64,000 bases of DNA from Tetragonia tetragonoides (taxonomy: Eukaryota; Streptophyta; Magnoliopsida; Caryophyllales; Aizoaceae): contig CM076141.1 of the NCBI GenBank assembly GCA_038025085.1, positions 23,746,501-23,810,500 of the forward strand, given 5' to 3'. Position 1 is the stretch's first letter. Each line of letters starts with the position of its first letter. The notes under the pieces were generated by a model. The model did not search any database and was not told the DNA's origin. It saw nothing but the letters and a program-made list of their open reading frames with translations. The position numbers and the translations under genes were made by a program. Shown here piece by piece: positions 36,924 through 50,587 of the stretch.

Positions 36924-37598
36924 ACGGGTAAATTCATTCAAAAGCTTGAGTTGAAACTTGTTTGTACTTGTAAACATCCTAGGTGTAGTTTCACACTCAA
37001 ATGAATGCAAACAAAGTATTTGGACGCTTTCTCTTAATATACAACACAAAAGAAGTCAAATCTCTTTCACCCTCCTCGTATGAGCTTTTAAAACGCGTAA
37101 ATGTATTCAAAAGCTTGAGTTTAAGCTTGTTTGTAACTGCAAACATCCTAGGTGTAGTTTCACACTCAAATGAATGCAAACAAAGTATTTGGATGCTTTC
37201 TCTCAATATACAACACAAAAGAACTCAAATCTCTTTCACCCTAATCGTATGAGCTTTTAAAACGTGTAAATACATTCAAAAGCTTGAGTTGAAGCTTGTT
37301 TGTACTTGTAAACATCCTAGGTGTAGTTTCACACTCAAATGAATGCAAACAAAGTATTTGGACGCTTTCTCTTAATATACAACACAAAAGAACTCAAATC
37401 TCTTTCACCCTCCTCGTATTTGCTTTTAAAACGCTTAAATGCATTCAAAAGCTTGAGTTGAAGCTTGTTTGTACTTGTAAACAACCCTGGTGTTATTTCA
37501 CACTCAAATGAATGCAAACAAAGTATTTGAATATTTTCTCTTAATATACAACACAAAAGAACCCAATTTCTATCACCCTAGTCGTAAGAGCTGTTAAA
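36924..37598 (+). repeat. HOR block 40: 4-mer A2-I-J-H
   Basis: 675 bp. H has the rare acgcttaaat head near 37433, otherwise seen at about 8437, 9618 and 14853. Confidence 0.9.
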
Positions 37599-38610
37599 AC
37601 GGGTAAATTCATTCAAAAGCTTGAGTTGAAACTTGTTTGTACTTGTAAACATCCTAGGTGTAGTTTCACACTCAAATGAATGCAAACAAAGTATTTGGAC
37701 GCTTTCTCTTAATATACAACACAAAAGAAGTCAAATCTCTTTCACCCTCCTCGTATGAGCTTTTAAAACGCGTAAATGTATTCAAAAGCTTGAGTTTAAG
37801 CTTGTTTGTAACTGCAAACATCCTAGGTGTAGTTTCACACTCAAATGAATGCAAACAAAGTATTTGGATGCTTTCTTTTAAAATACAACACAAAAGAACT
37901 CAATTTCTATCACCCTAGTCGTAAGAGCTGTTAAAACGCGTAAATTCATTCAACAGCTTGAGTTGAAGCTTGTTTGTACTTGTAAACATCCTAGCTGTTG
38001 TTTCACACTCAAATGAATGCAAACAACGTATTTGGATGCTTTCTCTTAATGTACAACACAAAAGAACTCAAATCTCTTTCACCCTACTCGTATGAGCTTT
38101 TAAAACGCGTAAATGCATTCAAAAGCTTGAGTTGAAGCTTGTTTGTAATTTAACACATTCTTGGTGTAGTTTCATACTCAAAAGAATGCAAACAAAGTAT
38201 TTGGATGCTTTCTCTTAATATACAACACAAAAGAACTCAAATCTCTTTCACCCTACTCGTATGAGCTTTTAAAACGCGTAAATGAATTCAAAAGCATGAG
38301 TTGAAGCTTGTTTGTAACTGTAAACATCCTAGGTGTAGTTTCACACTCAAATGAATGCAAACAAAGTATTTGGATGCTTTCTCTTAATATACAACACAAA
38401 AGAACTCAAATCTCTTTCACCCTCCTCGTATTTGCTTTTAAAACGCGTAAATGCATTCAAAAGCTTGAGTTGAAGCTTGTTTGTACTTGTAAACAACCCT
38501 GGTGTTATTTCACACTCAAATGAATGCAAACAAAGTATTTGAATATTTTCTCTTAATATACAACACAAAAGAACCCAATTTCTATCACCCTAGTCGTAAG
38601 AGCTGTTAAA
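37599..38610 (+). repeat. HOR block 41: 6-mer A2-I'-E-F-G-H
   Basis: 1012 bp. I' has a private 'cttttaaaatac' near 37876, and E 'taatgtacaac' near 38048. Confidence 0.88.
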
Positions 38611-40973
38611 ACGGGTAAATTCATTCAAAAGCTTGAGTTGAAACTTGTTTGTACTAGTAAACATCCTAGGTGTAGTTTCACACTCAAATGAATGCAAACA
38701 AAGTATTTGGACGCTTTCTCTTAATATACAACACAAAAGAAGTCAAATCTCTTTCACCCTCCTCGTATGAGCTTTTAAAACGCGTAAATGTATTCAAAAG
38801 CTTGAGTTTAAGCTTGTTTGTAACTGCAAACATCCTAGGTGTAGTTTCACACTCAAATGAATGCAAACAAAGTATTTGGATGCTTTCTCTCAATATACAA
38901 CACAAAAGAACTCAAATCTCTTTCACCCTAATCGTATGAGCTTTTAAAACGTGTAAATACATTCAAAAGCTTGAGTTGAAGCTTGTTTGTACTTGTAAAC
39001 ATCCTAGGTGTAGTTTCACACTCAAATGAATGCAAACAAAGTATTTGGATGCTTTCTCTTGATATACAACACAAAAGAACTCAAATCTCTTTCACCCTAC
39101 TCGTATGAGCTTTTAAAACGTGTAAATACATTTAAAAGCTTGAGTTGAAGCTTGTTTGTACTTGTATACATCCTAGGTGTAGTTTCACACTCAAATGAAT
39201 GCAAACAAAGTATTTGGATGCTTTCTCTTACTATACAACACAAAAGAACTCAAATCTCTTTCACCCTACTCGTATGAGCTTTTAAAACGTGTAAATACAT
39301 TCAAAAGCTTGAGTTGAAGCTTGTTTGTACTTGTAAACATCCTAGGTGTAGTTTCACACTCAAATGAATGCAAACAAAGTATTTGGATGCTTTCTCTTAC
39401 TATACAACACAAAAGAACTCAAATCTCTTTCACCCTACTCGTACGAGCTTTTAAAACGCGTAAATGAATTCAAAAGCATGAGAAGAAGCTTGTTTGTAAC
39501 TGTAAACATCCTAGGTGTAGTTTCACACTCAAATGAATGCAAACAAAGTATTTGGATGCTTTCTCTTAATATACAACACAAAAGAACTCAATTTCTATCA
39601 CCCTAGTCGTAAGAGCTGTTAAAACGCGTAAATTCATTCAACAGCTTGAGTTGAAGCTTGTTTGTACTTGTAAACATCCTAGCTGTTGTTTCACACTCAA
39701 ATGAATGCAAACAACGTATTTGGATGCTTTCTCTTAATATACAACACAAAAGAACTCAAATCTCTTTCACCCTACTCGTATGAGCTTTTAAAACGCGTAA
39801 ATGCATTCAAAAGCTTGAGTTGAAGCTTGTTTGTACTTGTAAACATCCTAGGTGTAGTTTCACACTCAAATGAATGCAAACAAAGTATTTGGATGCTTTC
39901 TCTTGATATACAACACAAAAGAACTCAAATCTCTTTCACCCTACTCGTATGAGCTTTTAAAACGTGTAAATACATTTAAAAGCTTGAGTTGAAGCTTGTT
40001 TGTAACTGTAAACATCCTAGGTGTAGTTTCACACTCAAATGAATGCAAACAAAGTATTTGGATGCTTTCTCTTACTATACAACACAAAAGAACTCAAATC
40101 TCTTTCACCCTACTCGTACGAGCTTTTAAAACGCGTAAATGAATTCAAAAGCATGAGATGAAGCTTGTTTGTAACTGTAAACATCCTAGGTGTAGTTTCA
40201 CACTCAAATGAATGCAAACAAAGTATTTGGATGCTTTCTCTTAATAAACAACACAAAAGAACTCAATTTCTATCAACCTAGTCGTAAGAGCTGTTAAAAC
40301 GCGTAAATTCATTCAACAGCTTGAGTTGAAGCTTGTTTGTGCTTGTAAACATCCTAGCTGTTGTTTCACACTCAAATGAATGCAAACAACGTATTTGGAT
40401 GCTTTCTCTTAATATACAACACAAAAGAACACAAATCTCTTTGACCCTACTCGTATGAGCTTTTAAAACGCGTAAATGCATTCAAAAGCTTGAGTTGAAG
40501 CTTGTTTGTAATTTAACACATTCTTGGTGTAGTTTCATACTCAAAAGAATGCAAACAAAGTATTTGGATGCTTTCTCTTAATATACAACACAAAAGAACT
40601 CAAATCTCTTTCACCCTACTCGTATGAGCTTTTAAAACGCGTCAATGAATTCAAAAGCATGAGTTGAAGCTTGTTTGTAACTGTAAACATCCTAGGTGTA
40701 GTTTCACACTCAAATGAATGCAAACAAAGTATTTGGATGCTTTCTCTTAATATACAACACAAAAGAACTCAAATCTCTTTCACCCTCCTCGTATTTGCTT
40801 TTAAAACGCGTAAATGCATTCAAAAGCTTGAGTTGAAGCTTGTTTGTACTTGTAAACAACCCTGGTGTTATTTCACACTCAAATGAATGCAAACAAAGTA
40901 TTTGAATATTTTCTCTTAATATCCAACACAAAAGAACCCAATTTCTATCACCCTAGTCGTAAGAGCTGTTAAA
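38611..40973 (+). repeat. HOR block 42: 14-mer
   Basis: 2363 bp: A2, I, b0, B, C, D, E, (F head/b0 body), (B head, C tail), D, E, F, G, H. It can be read as one 10-mer interrupted after E by a jump back to b0, which replays B-C-D-E. Such a backward jump is the reciprocal product of the deletions seen elsewhere. Confidence 0.84.
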
Positions 40974-41648
40974 ACGGGTAAATTCATTCAAAAGCTTGAG
41001 TTGAAACTTGTTTGTACTTGTAAACATCCTAGGTGTAGTTTCACACTCAAATGAATGCAAACAAAGTATTTGGACGCTTTCTCTTAATATACAACACAAA
41101 AGAAGTCAAATCTCTTTCACCCTCCTCGTATGAGCTTTTAAAACGCGTAAATGTATTCAAAAGCTTGAGTTTAAGCTTGTTTGTAACTGCAAACATCCTA
41201 GGTGTAGTTTCACACTCAAATGAATGCAAACAAAGTATTTGGATGCTTTCTCTCAATATACAACACAAAAGAACTCAAATCTCTTTCACCCTAATCGTAT
41301 GAGCTTTTAAAACGTGTAAATACATTCAAAAGCTTGAGTTGAAGCTTGTTTGTACTTGTAAACATCCTAGGGGTAGTTTCACACTCAAATGAATGCAAAC
41401 AAAGTATTTGGACGCTTTCTCTTAATATACAACACAAAAGAACTCAAATCTCTTTCACCCTCCTCGTATTTGCTTTTAAAACGCGTAAATGCATTCAAAA
41501 GCTTGAGTTGAAGCTTGTTTGTACTTGTAAACAACCCTGGTGTTATTTCACACTCAAATGAATGCACACAAAGTATTTGAATATTTTCTCTTAATATACA
41601 ACACAAAAGAACCCAATTTCTATCACCCTAGTCGTAAGAGCTGTTAAA
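40974..41648 (+). repeat. HOR block 43: 4-mer A2-I-J-H
   Basis: 675 bp. J has 'ctaggggtag' near 41368; H has 'gcacacaaag' near 41566. Confidence 0.9.
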
Positions 41649-42491
41649 ACGGGTAAATTCATTCAAAAGCTTGAGTTGAAACTTGTTTGTACTTGTAAAC
41701 ATCCTAGGTGTAGTTTCACACTCAAATGAATGCAAACAAAGTATTTGGACGCTTTCTCTTAATATACAACACAAAAGAAGTCAAATCTCTTTCACCCTCC
41801 TCGTATGAGCTTTTAAAACGCGTAAATGTATTCAAAAGCTTGAGTTTAAGCTTGTTTGTAACTGCAAACATCCTAGGTGTAGTTTCACACTCAAATGAAT
41901 GCAAACAAAGTATTTGGATGCTTTCTCTTAATATACAACACAAAAGAACTCAATTTCTATCACCCTAGTCGTAAGAGCTGTTAAAACGCGTAAATTCATT
42001 CAACAGCTTGAGTTGAAGCTTGTTTGTACTTGTAAACATCCTAGCTGTTGTTTCACACTCAAATGAATGCAAACAACGTATTTGGATGCTTTCTCTTAAT
42101 ATACAACACAAAAGAACTCAAATCTCTTTCACCCTACTCGTATGAGCTGTTAAAACGCGTAAATGAATTCAAAAGCATGAGTTTAAACTTGTTTGTAACT
42201 GTAATCATCCTAGGTGTAGTTTCACACTCAAATGAATGCAAACAAAGTATTTGGATGCTTTCTCTTAATATACAACACAAAAGAACTCAAATCTCTTTCA
42301 CCCTCCTCGTATTTGTTTTTAAAACGCGTAAATGCATTCAAAAGCTTGAGTTGAAGCTTGTTTGTACTTGTAAACAACCCTAGTGTTATTTCACACTCAA
42401 ATGAATTCAAACAAAGTATTTGAATATTTTCTCTTAATATACAACACAAAAGAACCCAATTTCTATCACCCTAGTCGTAAGAGCTGTTAAA
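41649..42491 (+). repeat. HOR block 44: 5-mer A2-I'-E-G-H
   Basis: 843 bp. Third copy of blocks 10 and 14, recognisable by 'gtaatcatcc' (42201-42210) and 'ccctagtgtt'. Confidence 0.9.
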
Positions 42492-43671
42492 ACGGGTAAA
42501 TTCATTCCAAAGCTTGAGTTGAAACTTGTTTATACTTGTAAACATCCTAGGTGTAGTTTCACACTCAAATGAATGCAAACAAAGTATTTGGATGTTTTCT
42601 CTTGATATACAACACAAAAGAACTCAAATCTCTTTCACCCAACTCGTATGAGATTTTAAAACGTGTAAATACATTTAAAAGCTTGAGTTGAAGCTTGTTT
42701 GTACTTGTAAACATCCTAGGTGTAGTTTCACACTCAAATGAATGCAAACAAAGTATTTGGATGCTTTCTCTTACTATACAACACAAAAGAACTCAAATCT
42801 CTTTCACCCTACTCGTATGAGCTTTTAAAACGTGTAAATACATTCAAAAGCTTGAGTTGAAGCTTGTTTGTACTTGTAAACATCCTAGGTGTAGTTTCAC
42901 ACTCAAATGAATGCAAACAAAGTATTTGGATGCTTTCTCTTACTATACAACACAAAAGAACTCAAATCTCTTTCACCCTACTCGTATGAGCTTTTAAAAC
43001 GCGTAAATGAATTCAAAAGCATGAGATGAAGCTTGTTTGTAACTGTAAACATCCTAGGTGTAGTTTCACACTCAAATGAATGCAAACAAAGTATTTGGAT
43101 GCTTTCTCTTAATATACAACACAAAAGAACTCAATTTCTATCACCCTAGTCGTAAGAGCTGTTAAAACGCGTAAATTCATTCAACAGCTTCAGTTGAAGC
43201 TTGTTTGTACTTGTAAACATCCTAGCTGTTGTTTCACACTCAAATGAATGCAAACAACGTATTTGGATGCTTTCTCTTAATATACAACACAAAAGAACTC
43301 AAATCTCTTTCACCCTACTCGTATGAGCTTTTAAAACGCGTAAATGCATTCAAAAGCTTGAGTTGAAGCTTGTTTGTAACTGTAAACATCCTAGGTGTAG
43401 TTTCACACTCAAATAATGCAAACAAAGTATTTGGATGCTTTCTCTTAATATACAACACAAAAGAACTCAAATCTCTTTCACCCTCCTCGTATTTGCTTTT
43501 AAAACGCGTAAATGCATTCAAAAGCTTGAGTTGAAGCTTGTTTGTACTTGTAAACAACCCTGGTGTTATTTCACACTCAAATGAATGCAAACAAAGTATT
43601 TGAATATTTTCTCTTAATATACAACACAAAAGAACCCAATTTCTATCACCCTAGTCGTAAGAGCTGTTAAA
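42492..43671 (+). repeat. HOR block 45: 7-mer A1'-B-C-D-E-(F/G)-H
   Basis: 1180 bp. The sixth monomer has an F head (gcattc) and G body; it lacks one base ('caaataatgc' at 43410-43419), which makes the block one short. Confidence 0.86.
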
Positions 43672-45189
43672 ACGGGTAAATTCATTCAAAAGCTTGAGTT
43701 GAAACTTGTTTGTACTAGTAAACATCCTAGGTGTAGTTTCACACTCAAATGAATGCAAACAAAGTATTTGGACGCTTTCTCTTAATATACAACACAAAAG
43801 AAGTCAAATCTCTTTCACCCTCCTCGTATGAGCTTTTAAAACGCGTAAATGTATTCAAAAGCTTGAGTTTAAGCTTGTTTGTAACTGCAAACATGCTAGG
43901 TGTAGTTTCACACTCAAATGAATGCAAACAAAGTATTTGGATGCTTTCTCTCAATATACAACACAAAAGAACTCAAATCTCTTTCACCCTAATCGTATGA
44001 GCTTTTAAAACGTGTAAATACATTCAAAAGCTTGAGTTGAAGCTTGTTTGTACTTGTAAACATCCTAGGTGTAGTTTCACACTCAAATGAATGCAAACAA
44101 AGTATTTGCATGCTTTCTCTTGATATACAACACAAAAGAACTCAAATCTCTTTCACCCTACTCGTATGAGCTTTTAAAACGTGTAAATACATTTAAAAGT
44201 TTGAGTTGAAGCTTGTTTGTACTTGTAAACATCCTAGGTGTAGTTTCACACTCAAATGAATGCAAACAAAGTATTTGGATGCTTTCTCTTACTATACAAC
44301 ACAAAAGAACTCAAATCTCTTTCACCCTACTCGTACGAGCTTTTAAAACGCGTAAATGAATTCAAAAGCATGAGATGAAGCTTGTTTGTAACTGTAAACA
44401 TCCTAGGTGTAGTTTCACACTCAAATGAATGCAAACAAAGTATTTGGATGCTTTCTCTTAATATACAACACAAAAGAACTCAATTTCTATCACCCTAGTC
44501 GTAAGAGCTGTTAAAACGCGTAAATTCATTCAACAGCTTCAGTTGAAGCTTGTTTGTACTTGTAAACATCCTAGCTGTTGTTTCACACTCAAATGAATGC
44601 AAACAACGTATTTGGATGCTTTCTCTTAATATACAACACAAAAGAACTCAAATCTCTTTCACCCTACTCGTATGAGCTTTTAAAACGCGTAAATGCATTC
44701 AAAAGCTTGAGTTGAAGCTTGTTTGTAATTTAACACATTCTTGGTGTAGTTTCATACTCAAAAGAATGCAAACAAAGTATTTGGATGCTTTCTCTTAATA
44801 TACAACACAAAAGAACTCAAATCTCTTTCACCCTACTCGTATGAGCTTTTAAAACGCGTAAATGAATTCAAAAGCATGAGTTGAAGCTTGTTTGTAACTG
44901 TAAACATCCTAGGTGTAGTTTCACACTCAAATAATGCAAACAAAGTATTTGGATGCTTTCTCTTAATATACAACACAAAAGAACTCAAATCTCTTTCACC
45001 CTCCTCGTATTTGCTTTTAAAACGCGTAAATGCATTCAAAAGCTTGAGTTGAAGCTTGTTTGTACTTGTAAACAACCCTGGTGTTATTTCACACTCAAAT
45101 GAATGCAAACAAAGTATTTGAATATTTTCTCTTAATATACAACACAAAAGAACCCAATTTCTATCACCCTAGTCGTAAAAGCTGTTAAA
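43672..45189 (+). repeat. HOR block 46: 9-mer A2-I-b0-(B/C)-D-E-F-G-H
   Basis: 1518 bp. Markers 'catgctagg' in I, 'tttgcatgc' in b0 and the one-base deletion 'caaataatgc' in G (near 44928) are shared with its neighbours at an offset of 1518. Confidence 0.88.
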
Positions 45190-46877
45190 ACGGGTAAATT
45201 CATTCAAAAGCTTGAGTTGAAACTTGTTTGTACTAGTAAACATCCTAGGTGTAGTTTCACACTCAAATGAATGCAAACAAAGTATTTGGACGCTTTCTCT
45301 TAATATACAACACAAAAGAAGTCAAATCTCTTTCACCCTCCTCGTATGAGCTTTTAAAACGCGTAAATGTATTCAAAAGCTTGAGTTTAAGCTTGTTTGT
45401 AACTGCAAACATGCTAGGTGTAGTTTCACACTCAAATGAATGCAAACAAAGTATTTGGATGCTTTCTCTCAATATACAACACAAAAGAACTCAAATCTCT
45501 TTCACCCTAATCGTATGAGCTTTTAAAACGTGTAAATACATTCAAAAGCTTGAGTTGAAGCTTGTTTGTACTTGTAAACATCCTAGGTGTAGTTTCACAC
45601 TCAAATGAATGCAAACAAAGTATTTGCATGCTTTCTCTTGATATACAACACAAAAGAACTCAAATCTCTTTCACCCTACTCGTATGAGCTTTTAAAACGT
45701 GTAAATACATTTAAAAGCTTGAGTTGAAGCTTGTTTGTACTTGTAAACATCCTAGGTGTAGTTTCACACTCAAATGAATGCAAACAAAGTATTTGGATGC
45801 TTTCTCTTACTATACAACACAAAAGAACTCAAATCTCTTTCACCCTACTCGTATGAGCTTTTGAAACGTGTAAATACATTCAAAAGCTTGAGTTGAAGCT
45901 TGTTTGTACTTGTAAACATCCTAGGTGTAGTTTCACACTCAAATGAATGCAAACAAAGTATTTGGATGCTTTCTCTTACTATACAACACAAAAGAACTCA
46001 AATCTCTTTCACCCTACTCGTACGAGCTTTTAAAACGCGTAAATGAATTCAAAAGCATGAGATGAAGCTTGTTTGTAACTGTAAACATCCTAGGTGTAGT
46101 TTCACACTCAAATGAATGCAAACAAAGTATTTGGATGCTTTCTCTTAATATACAACACAAAAGAACTCAATTTCTATCACCCTAGTCGTAAGAGCTGTTA
46201 AAACGCGTAAATTCATTCAACAGCTTGAGTTGAAGCTTGTTTGTACTTGTAAACATCCTAGCTGTTGTTTCACACTCAAATGAATGCAAACAACGTATTT
46301 GGATGCTTTCTCTTAATATACAACACAAAAGAACTCAAATCTCTTTCACCCTACTCGTATGAGCTTTTAAAACGCGTAAATGCATTCAAAAGCTTGAGTT
46401 GAAGCTTGTTTGTACTTGTAAACATCCTAGGTGTAGTTTCACACTCAAATGAATGCAAACAAAGTATTTGGATGCTTTCTCTTGATATACAACACAAAAG
46501 AACTCAAATCTCTTTCACCCTACTCGTATGAGCTTTTAAAACGTGTAAATACATTTAAAAGCTTGAGTTGAAGCTTGTTTGTAACTGTAAACATCCTAGG
46601 TGTAGTTTCACACTCAAATGAATGCAAACAAAGTATTTGGATGCTTTCTCTTAATATACAACACAAAAGAACTCAAATCTCTTTCACCCTCCTCGTATTT
46701 GCTTTTAAAACGCGTAAATGCATTCAAAAGCTTGAGTTGAAGCTTGTTTGTACTTGTAAACAACCCTGGTGTTATTTCACACTCAAATGAATGCAAACAA
46801 AGTATTTGAATATTTTCTCTTAATATACAACACAAAAGAACCCAATTTCTATCACCCTAGTCGTAAGAGCTGTTAAA
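45190..46877 (+). repeat. HOR block 47: 10-mer A2-I-b0-B-C-D-E-(F/b0)-(B/G)-H
   Basis: 1688 bp. First half copies block 46; after E it jumps back to a b0 body and then fuses B to G. Confidence 0.86.
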
Positions 46878-48396
46878 ACGGGTAAATTCATTCAAAAGCT
46901 TGAGTTTAAGCTTGTTTGTAACTGCAAACATCCTAGGTGTAGTTTCACACTCAAATGAATGCAAACAAAGTATTTGGATGCTTTCTCTCAATATACAACA
47001 CAAAAGAACTCAAATCTCTTTCACCCTAATCGTATGAGCTTTTAAAACGTGTAAATACATTCAAAAGCTTGAGTTGAAGCTTGTTTGTACTTGTAAACAT
47101 CCTAGGTGTAGTTTCACACTCAAATGAATGCAAACAAAGTATTTGGATGCTTTCTCTTGATATACAACACAAAAGAACTCAAATCTCTTTCACCCTACTC
47201 GTATGAGCTTTTAAAACGTGTAAATACATTTAAAAGCTTGAGTTGAAGCTTGTTTGTACTTGTAAACATCCTAGGTGTAGTTTCACACTCAAATGAATTC
47301 AAACAAAGTATTTGGATGCTTTCTCTTACTATACAACACAAAAGAACTCAAATCTCTTTCACCCTACTCGTATGAGCTTTTAAAACGTGTAAATACATTC
47401 AAAAGCTTGAGTTGAAGCTTGTTTGTACTTGTAAACATCCTAGGTGTAGTTTCACACTCAAATGAATGCAAACAAAGTATTTGGATGCTTTCTCTTACTA
47501 TACAACACAAAAGAACTCAAATCTCTTTCACCCTACTCGTACGAGCTTTTAAAACGCGTAAATGAATTCAAAAGCATGAGATGAAGCTTGTTTGTAACTG
47601 TAAACATCCTAGGTGTAGTTTCACGCTCAAATGAATGCAAACAAAGTATTTGGATGCTTTCTCTTAATATACAACACAAAAGAACTCAATTTCTATCACC
47701 CTAGTCGTAAGAGCTGTTAAAACGCGTAAATTCATTCAACAGCTTGAGTTGAAGCTTGTTTGTACTTGTAAACATCCTAGCTGTTGTTTCACACTCAAAT
47801 GAATGCAAACAACGTATTTGGATGCTTTCTCTTAATATACAACACAAAAGAACTCAAATCTCTTTCACCCTACTCGTATGAGCTTTTAAAACGCGTAAAT
47901 GCATTCAAAAGCTTGAGTTGAAGCTTGTTTGTACTTGTAAACATCCTAGGTGTAGTTTCACACTCAAATGAATGCAAACAAAGTATTTGGATGCTTTCTC
48001 TTGATATACAACACAAAAGAACTCAATTCTCTTTCACCCTACTCGTATGAGCTTTTAAAACGTGTAAATACATTTAAAAGCTTGAGTTGAAGCTTGTTTG
48101 TAACTGTAAACATCCTAGGTGTAGTTTCACACTCAAATGAATGCTAACAAAGTATTTGGATGCTTTCTCTTAATATACAACACAAAAGAACTCAAATCTC
48201 TTTCACCCTCCTCGTATTTGCTTTTAAAACGCGTAAATGCATTCAAAAGCTTGAGTTGAAGCTTGTTTGTACTTGTAAACAACCCTGGTGTTATTTCACA
48301 CTCAAATGAATGCAAACAAAGTATTTGAATATTTTCTCTTAATATACAACACAAAAGAACCCAATTTCTATCACCCTAGTCGTAAGAGCTGTTAAA
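46878..48396 (+). repeat. HOR block 48: 9-mer (A/I)-b0-B-C-D-E-(F/b0)-(B/G)-H
   Basis: 1519 bp. The first monomer has an A head (acgggtaaatt) and an I body (gagtttaag, ctgcaaac), one monomer shorter than block 47. The remaining order is identical, so 47 and 48 are tandem copies of one unit. Confidence 0.86.
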
Positions 48397-50085
48397 ACGG
48401 GTAAATTCATTCAAAAGCTTGAGTTGAAACTTGTTTGTACTTGTAAACATCCTAGGTGTAGTTTCACACTCAAATGAATGCAAACAAAGTATTTGGACGC
48501 TTTCTCTTAATATACAACACAAAAGAACTCAAATCTCTTTCACCCTCCTGGTATGAGCTTTTAAAACGCGTAAATGTATTCAAAAGCTTGAGTTTAAGCT
48601 TGTTTGTAACTGCAAACATCCTAGGTGTAGTTTCACACTCAAATGAATGCAAACAAAGTATTTGGATGCTTTCTCTCAATATACAACACAAAAGAACTCA
48701 AATCTCTTTCACCCTAATCGTATGAGCTTTTGAAACGTGTAAATACATTCAAAAGCTTGAGTTGAAGCTTGTTTGTACTTGTAAACATCCTAGGTGTAGT
48801 TTCACACTCAAATGAATGCAAAGAAATCATTTGGATGCTTTCTCTTACTATACAACACAAAAGAACTCAGATCTCTTTCACCCTACTCGTATGAGCTTTT
48901 AAAACGCGTAAATGCATTCAAAAGCTTGTGTTGAAGCTTGTTTGTAACTGTAAACATCCTAGGTGTAGTTTCACACTCAAATGAATGCAAACAAAGTATT
49001 TGGATGCTTTCTCTTAATATACAACACAAAAGAACTCAAATCTCTTTCACCCTAGTCGTATGAGCTTTTAAAACGTGTAAATACATTCAAAAGCTTGAGT
49101 TGAAGCTTGTTTGTACTTGTAAACATCCTAGGTGTAGTTTCACACTCAAATGAATGCAAACAAAGTATTTGGATGCTTTCTCTTACTATACAACACAAAA
49201 GAACTCAAACCTCTTTCACCCTACTCGTATGAGCTTTTAAAACGCGTAAATGCATTCAAAAGCTTGAGTTGAAGCTTGTTTGTAACTGTAAACATCCTAG
49301 GTGTAGTTTCACACTCAAATGAATGCAAACAAAGTATTTGGATGCTTTCTCTTACTATACAACACAAAAGAACTCAAATCTCTTTCACCCTACTCGTATG
49401 AGCTTTTAAAACGCGTAAATGAATTCAAAAGCTTGAGTTGAAGCTTGTTTGTAATTTAACACATTCTTGGTGTAGTTTCATGCTCAAAAGAATGCAAACA
49501 AAACATTTGAGTGCTTTCTCTTCATATACAACAGAAAAGAAATCAAATCTCTTTCTCCCAACTCGTATGAGCTGTTAAAACGCGTAAATTCATTAAACAG
49601 CTTGACTTGAAGCTTGTTTGTACTTGTAAACATCCTAGGTGTACTTTCACACTCAAATGAATGCAAACAAAGTATTTGGATGCTTTCTCTTAATATACAA
49701 CACAAAAGAACTCAAATCTCTTTCACCCTACTCGTATGAGCTTTTAAAACGCGTAAATGCATTCAAAAGCTTGAGTTGAAGCTTGTTTGTAATTTAACAC
49801 ATTCCTGGTGTAGTTTCATACTCAAAAGAATACAAACAAAGTATTTAGATGCTTTCTCTTAATATACAACACAAAAGAACTCAAATCTCTTTCACCCTCC
49901 TCGTATGAGCTTTTAAAACGCGTAAATGCAATCAAAAGCTTGAGTTGAAGCTTGTTTGTACTTGTAAACAACCCTGGTGGTATTTCACACTCAAATGAAT
50001 GCAAACAAAGTATTTGAATATTTTCTCTTAATATACAACACAAAAGAACCCAATTTCTATCACCCTAGTCGTAAGAGCTGTTAAA
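48397..50085 (+). repeat. HOR block 49: disordered 10-mer
   Basis: 1689 bp. A2' and I, then several generic monomers that mix heads and tails of the standard types (48735, 48904, 49073, 49242), the most diverged monomer of the window (49411), an E-like one (49580; cattaaacagcttgacttg), F with 'cattcctgg', and an H-like one (49918). No HOR order is visible in the middle. Confidence 0.82.
49411..49579 (+). repeat. Most diverged monomer in the window
   Basis: 169 bp, F-like (taatttaacacattc) but with 'catgctcaaaag', 'aaaacatttgagtgc', 'cttcatatac', 'acagaaaagaaatc' and 'tttctcccaactcg'. None of the last five variants is combined in any other monomer I read. It may be an old, unhomogenised copy. 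Confidence 0.82.
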
Positions 50086-50587
50086 ACGGGTAAATTCATT
50101 CAAAAGCTTGAGTTGAAACTTGTTTGTACTTGTAAACATCCTAGGTGTAGTTTCACACTCAAATGAATGCAAACAAAGTATTTGGATGCTTTCTCTTAAT
50201 ATACAACACAAAAGAACTCAAATCTCTTTCACCCTCTTCGTATGACCTTTTAAAACGCGTAAATGCATTCAAAAGCTTGAGTTGAAGCTTGTTTGTAACT
50301 GTAAACATCCTAGGTGTAGTTTCACACTCAAATGAATGCAAACAAAGTATTTGGATGCTTTCTCTTAATATACAACACAAAAGAACTCAAATCTCTTTCA
50401 CCCTCCTCGTGTTTGCTTTTAAAACGCGTAAATGCATTCAAAAGCTTGAGTTGAAGCTTGTTTGTACTTGTAAACATGGTGTTATTTCACACTCAAATGA
50501 ATGCAAACAAAGTATTTGAATATTTTCTCTTAATATACAACACAAAAGAACCCAATTTCTATCACCCTAGTCGTCAGAGCTGTTAAA
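50086..50587 (+). repeat. HOR block 50: 3-mer A-L-Hd4
   Basis: 502 bp. Same as block 20; private variants 'cctcttcgtatgacc' near 50235 and 'gtcgtcagag' near 50570. Confidence 0.86.

Noticed and set aside
42048..42383. Longest open frame, 111 codons on the plus strand
   Set aside because: It spans two monomers with a TTG start and exists because a local combination of types removes a stop. No protein domain is recognisable.
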